A stretch of 6,010 nucleotides of DNA. It comes from Legionellaceae bacterium. Its GTDB lineage: Bacteria > Pseudomonadota > Gammaproteobacteria > Legionellales > Legionellaceae. This document shows, piece after piece, positions 5,535-6,010 of the stretch. Position 1 is the stretch's first letter. Every line of letters starts with the position of its first letter. The notes beneath the pieces were generated by a model. That model was not told the origin of the DNA, did not search any database, and was given only the letters and a program-made list of their open reading frames with translations. The stretch is taken from NCBI GenBank assembly GCA_947470005.1, contig CANISA010000101.1:1-6010 (forward strand). Direction: 5' to 3'. A program made the position numbers and the translations under genes.

Positions 5535-5738
5535 CTATACCCCATGAGGCCTTAACCAATGAAAGTGATAGGCCAAAAATAAAAAAAGAAACAAACCCAA
5601 TGACAATGCGATTCGCATCGTTAACGCATGAACCGTCCGTTTAGTCTTGCCACCATCACGAACCAGAAAAACCAAACCACTGGCCAGCGCCGCTGCAATA
5701 ATGAACATGATGAGGATGATGAATATTTTCGTGAACAT
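5535..5738 (-). CDS. Twin-transmembrane protein, DUF2909 family
   Basis: This is a 67-residue inner-membrane protein with two helices (about 4-26 and 38-57). They are joined by a short charged loop bearing the family motif FLVRDGGKTKRTVHALTMRIALS (24-46). The length and layout match DUF2909 proteins, which in gammaproteobacteria sit between cytochrome c oxidase subunit III and SURF1 in the aa3-oxidase locus, as here next to SURF1. The function is unknown; a link to oxidase assembly is inferred from context only. The ATG at 5738 has GGAG (5750-5747) 8 bases upstream, and the stop is TAG. It is divergent from surf1, and its Shine-Dalgarno region overlaps the putative surf1 -10 box. Confidence 0.88.
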   Translation of the reverse strand: MFTKIFIILIMFIIAAALASGLVFLVRDGGKTKRTVHALTMRIALSLGLFLFLFLAYHFHWLRPHGV

Positions 5739-5742
5739 TTGT

Positions 5743-5748
5743 TATACT
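5743..5748 (+). promoter_or_regulatory. Candidate -10 box (TATACT) for surf1
   Basis: TATACT matches the sigma-70 -10 consensus at five of six positions. No good -35 lies 16-18 bases upstream. Transcription would begin near 5755, which would leave a leader of about 36 bases before the preferred surf1 ATG at 5791 and would make the upstream in-frame ATG at 5755 leaderless. Confidence 0.3.
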
Positions 5749-5751
5749 CCG

Positions 5752-5767
5752 GGGATGCCATCATCCC
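5752..5767 (+). repeat. Perfect inverted repeat GGGATG-CCAT-CATCCC in the surf1 leader
   Basis: Six-base arms (5752-5757 and 5762-5767) flank a 4-base loop, between the divergent DUF2909 and surf1 starts. It could be an operator for the divergent pair or a hairpin at the 5' end of the surf1 transcript. It covers the alternative ATG at 5755. Confidence 0.35.
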
Positions 5768-5790
5768 ATCGCACGCGTGAATCATTAACC

Positions 5791-6010
5791 ATGCCTAGTT
5801 TAACCCGTTTTCGTTACGCATTCACCCCCAGTCTTGGATTGAGCTTCTTAACCTTATTGGGGATCACTTTATTTATATCTTTGGGCGTTTGGCAGCTCAA
5901 ACGAGCCGATGAAAAAAGAGCGATTCTTACCGCGCAGGCCGTTTTTTTGAAACGAGCCCCTGTTGCGTGGCAGCCCGGCTCCTCCTTGCCAAAACAACAT
6001 GAGCGAATCA
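5791..6010 (+). CDS. surf1: SURF1 family cytochrome oxidase assembly protein (5' part)
   Basis: The frame is open to the window edge, giving the first 73 residues; SURF1 proteins are usually about 230-250 long, so roughly two thirds lie outside. The N-terminal membrane anchor (about 13-33) runs into the signature LGVWQLKRADEKRA (31-44), which matches the SURF1 G-x-W-Q-x-x-R-x-x-x-K motif. SURF1 (Shy1) assists haem a insertion into subunit I of aa3-type cytochrome c oxidase in the inner membrane. The start at 5791 gives the usual short N-terminus. An in-frame ATG at 5755 would add 12 residues (MPSSHRTRESLT). Neither start has a clear Shine-Dalgarno. Together with the divergent DUF2909 gene this suggests that coxB, coxA and coxC lie to the left in relatives and that cox15, cyoE and sco lie beyond the right edge; in this genome the left side holds unrelated genes within the window. 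Confidence 0.9.
   Translation, partial: MPSLTRFRYAFTPSLGLSFLTLLGITLFISLGVWQLKRADEKRAILTAQAVFLKRAPVAWQPGSSLPKQHERI

Noticed and set aside
1..6010. CRISPR arrays, rRNA genes, riboswitches
   Set aside because: No regularly spaced repeats, rRNA segments or known riboswitch cores were seen on either strand.

Overview
This window looks like an ordinary chromosomal stretch of a gammaproteobacterium of moderate GC content. The clues are a tRNA-Glu very close to the E. coli type, a type-2 dGTPase, a SPOR lipoprotein, a ferrochelatase fragment most like the gammaproteobacterial HemH, and the DUF2909/SURF1 gene pair that borders aa3-type cytochrome oxidase clusters. Legionellales or a neighbouring order would fit, but this is a guess from gene flavour and no marker in the window fixes it.

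Layout. 1-1528: tRNA-Glu(UUC) at the left edge, convergent with a dGTPase (dgt, minus strand), then a divergent promoter region. 1529-3015: a SPOR-domain outer-membrane lipoprotein (plus), directly followed by the C-terminal third of a ferrochelatase (hemH remnant, plus). The remnant overlaps tail-to-tail with a YgjP-like zinc metalloprotease (minus). 3016-3936: a short divergent region with a perfect palindrome, a CXXC carboxymuconolactone-decarboxylase/AhpD-fold protein (plus), and convergent with it a secreted Rap1a/Tai-type immunity-like protein (minus). 3937-4890: a divergent promoter region with two palindromes, then a Tim44-like-domain membrane protein (plus). 4891-5534: a YhaV-type toxin ORF (minus) with an abnormal N-terminus and no recognisable antitoxin, enclosed by a pair of imperfect 38-bp inverted repeats. 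5535-6010: a twin-transmembrane DUF2909 protein (minus), divergent from the start of SURF1 (plus), which runs off the right edge.

The genes do not form one pathway: almost every neighbour changes strand, and no operon of more than one gene is visible. The shared themes are cell-envelope and housekeeping single genes, with signs of decay (hemH fragment, altered yhaV) in the gaps. The best candidate for something undescribed is the 529-bp structure at 4896-5424. Its two ends align without gaps over 38 positions (28 identical), and the stop codon of the toxin ORF lies inside one of them. The repeat length and the inner TTAAG end recall Tn3-family ends and their miniature derivatives, but the usual GGGG tip and a 5-bp target duplication are not seen.
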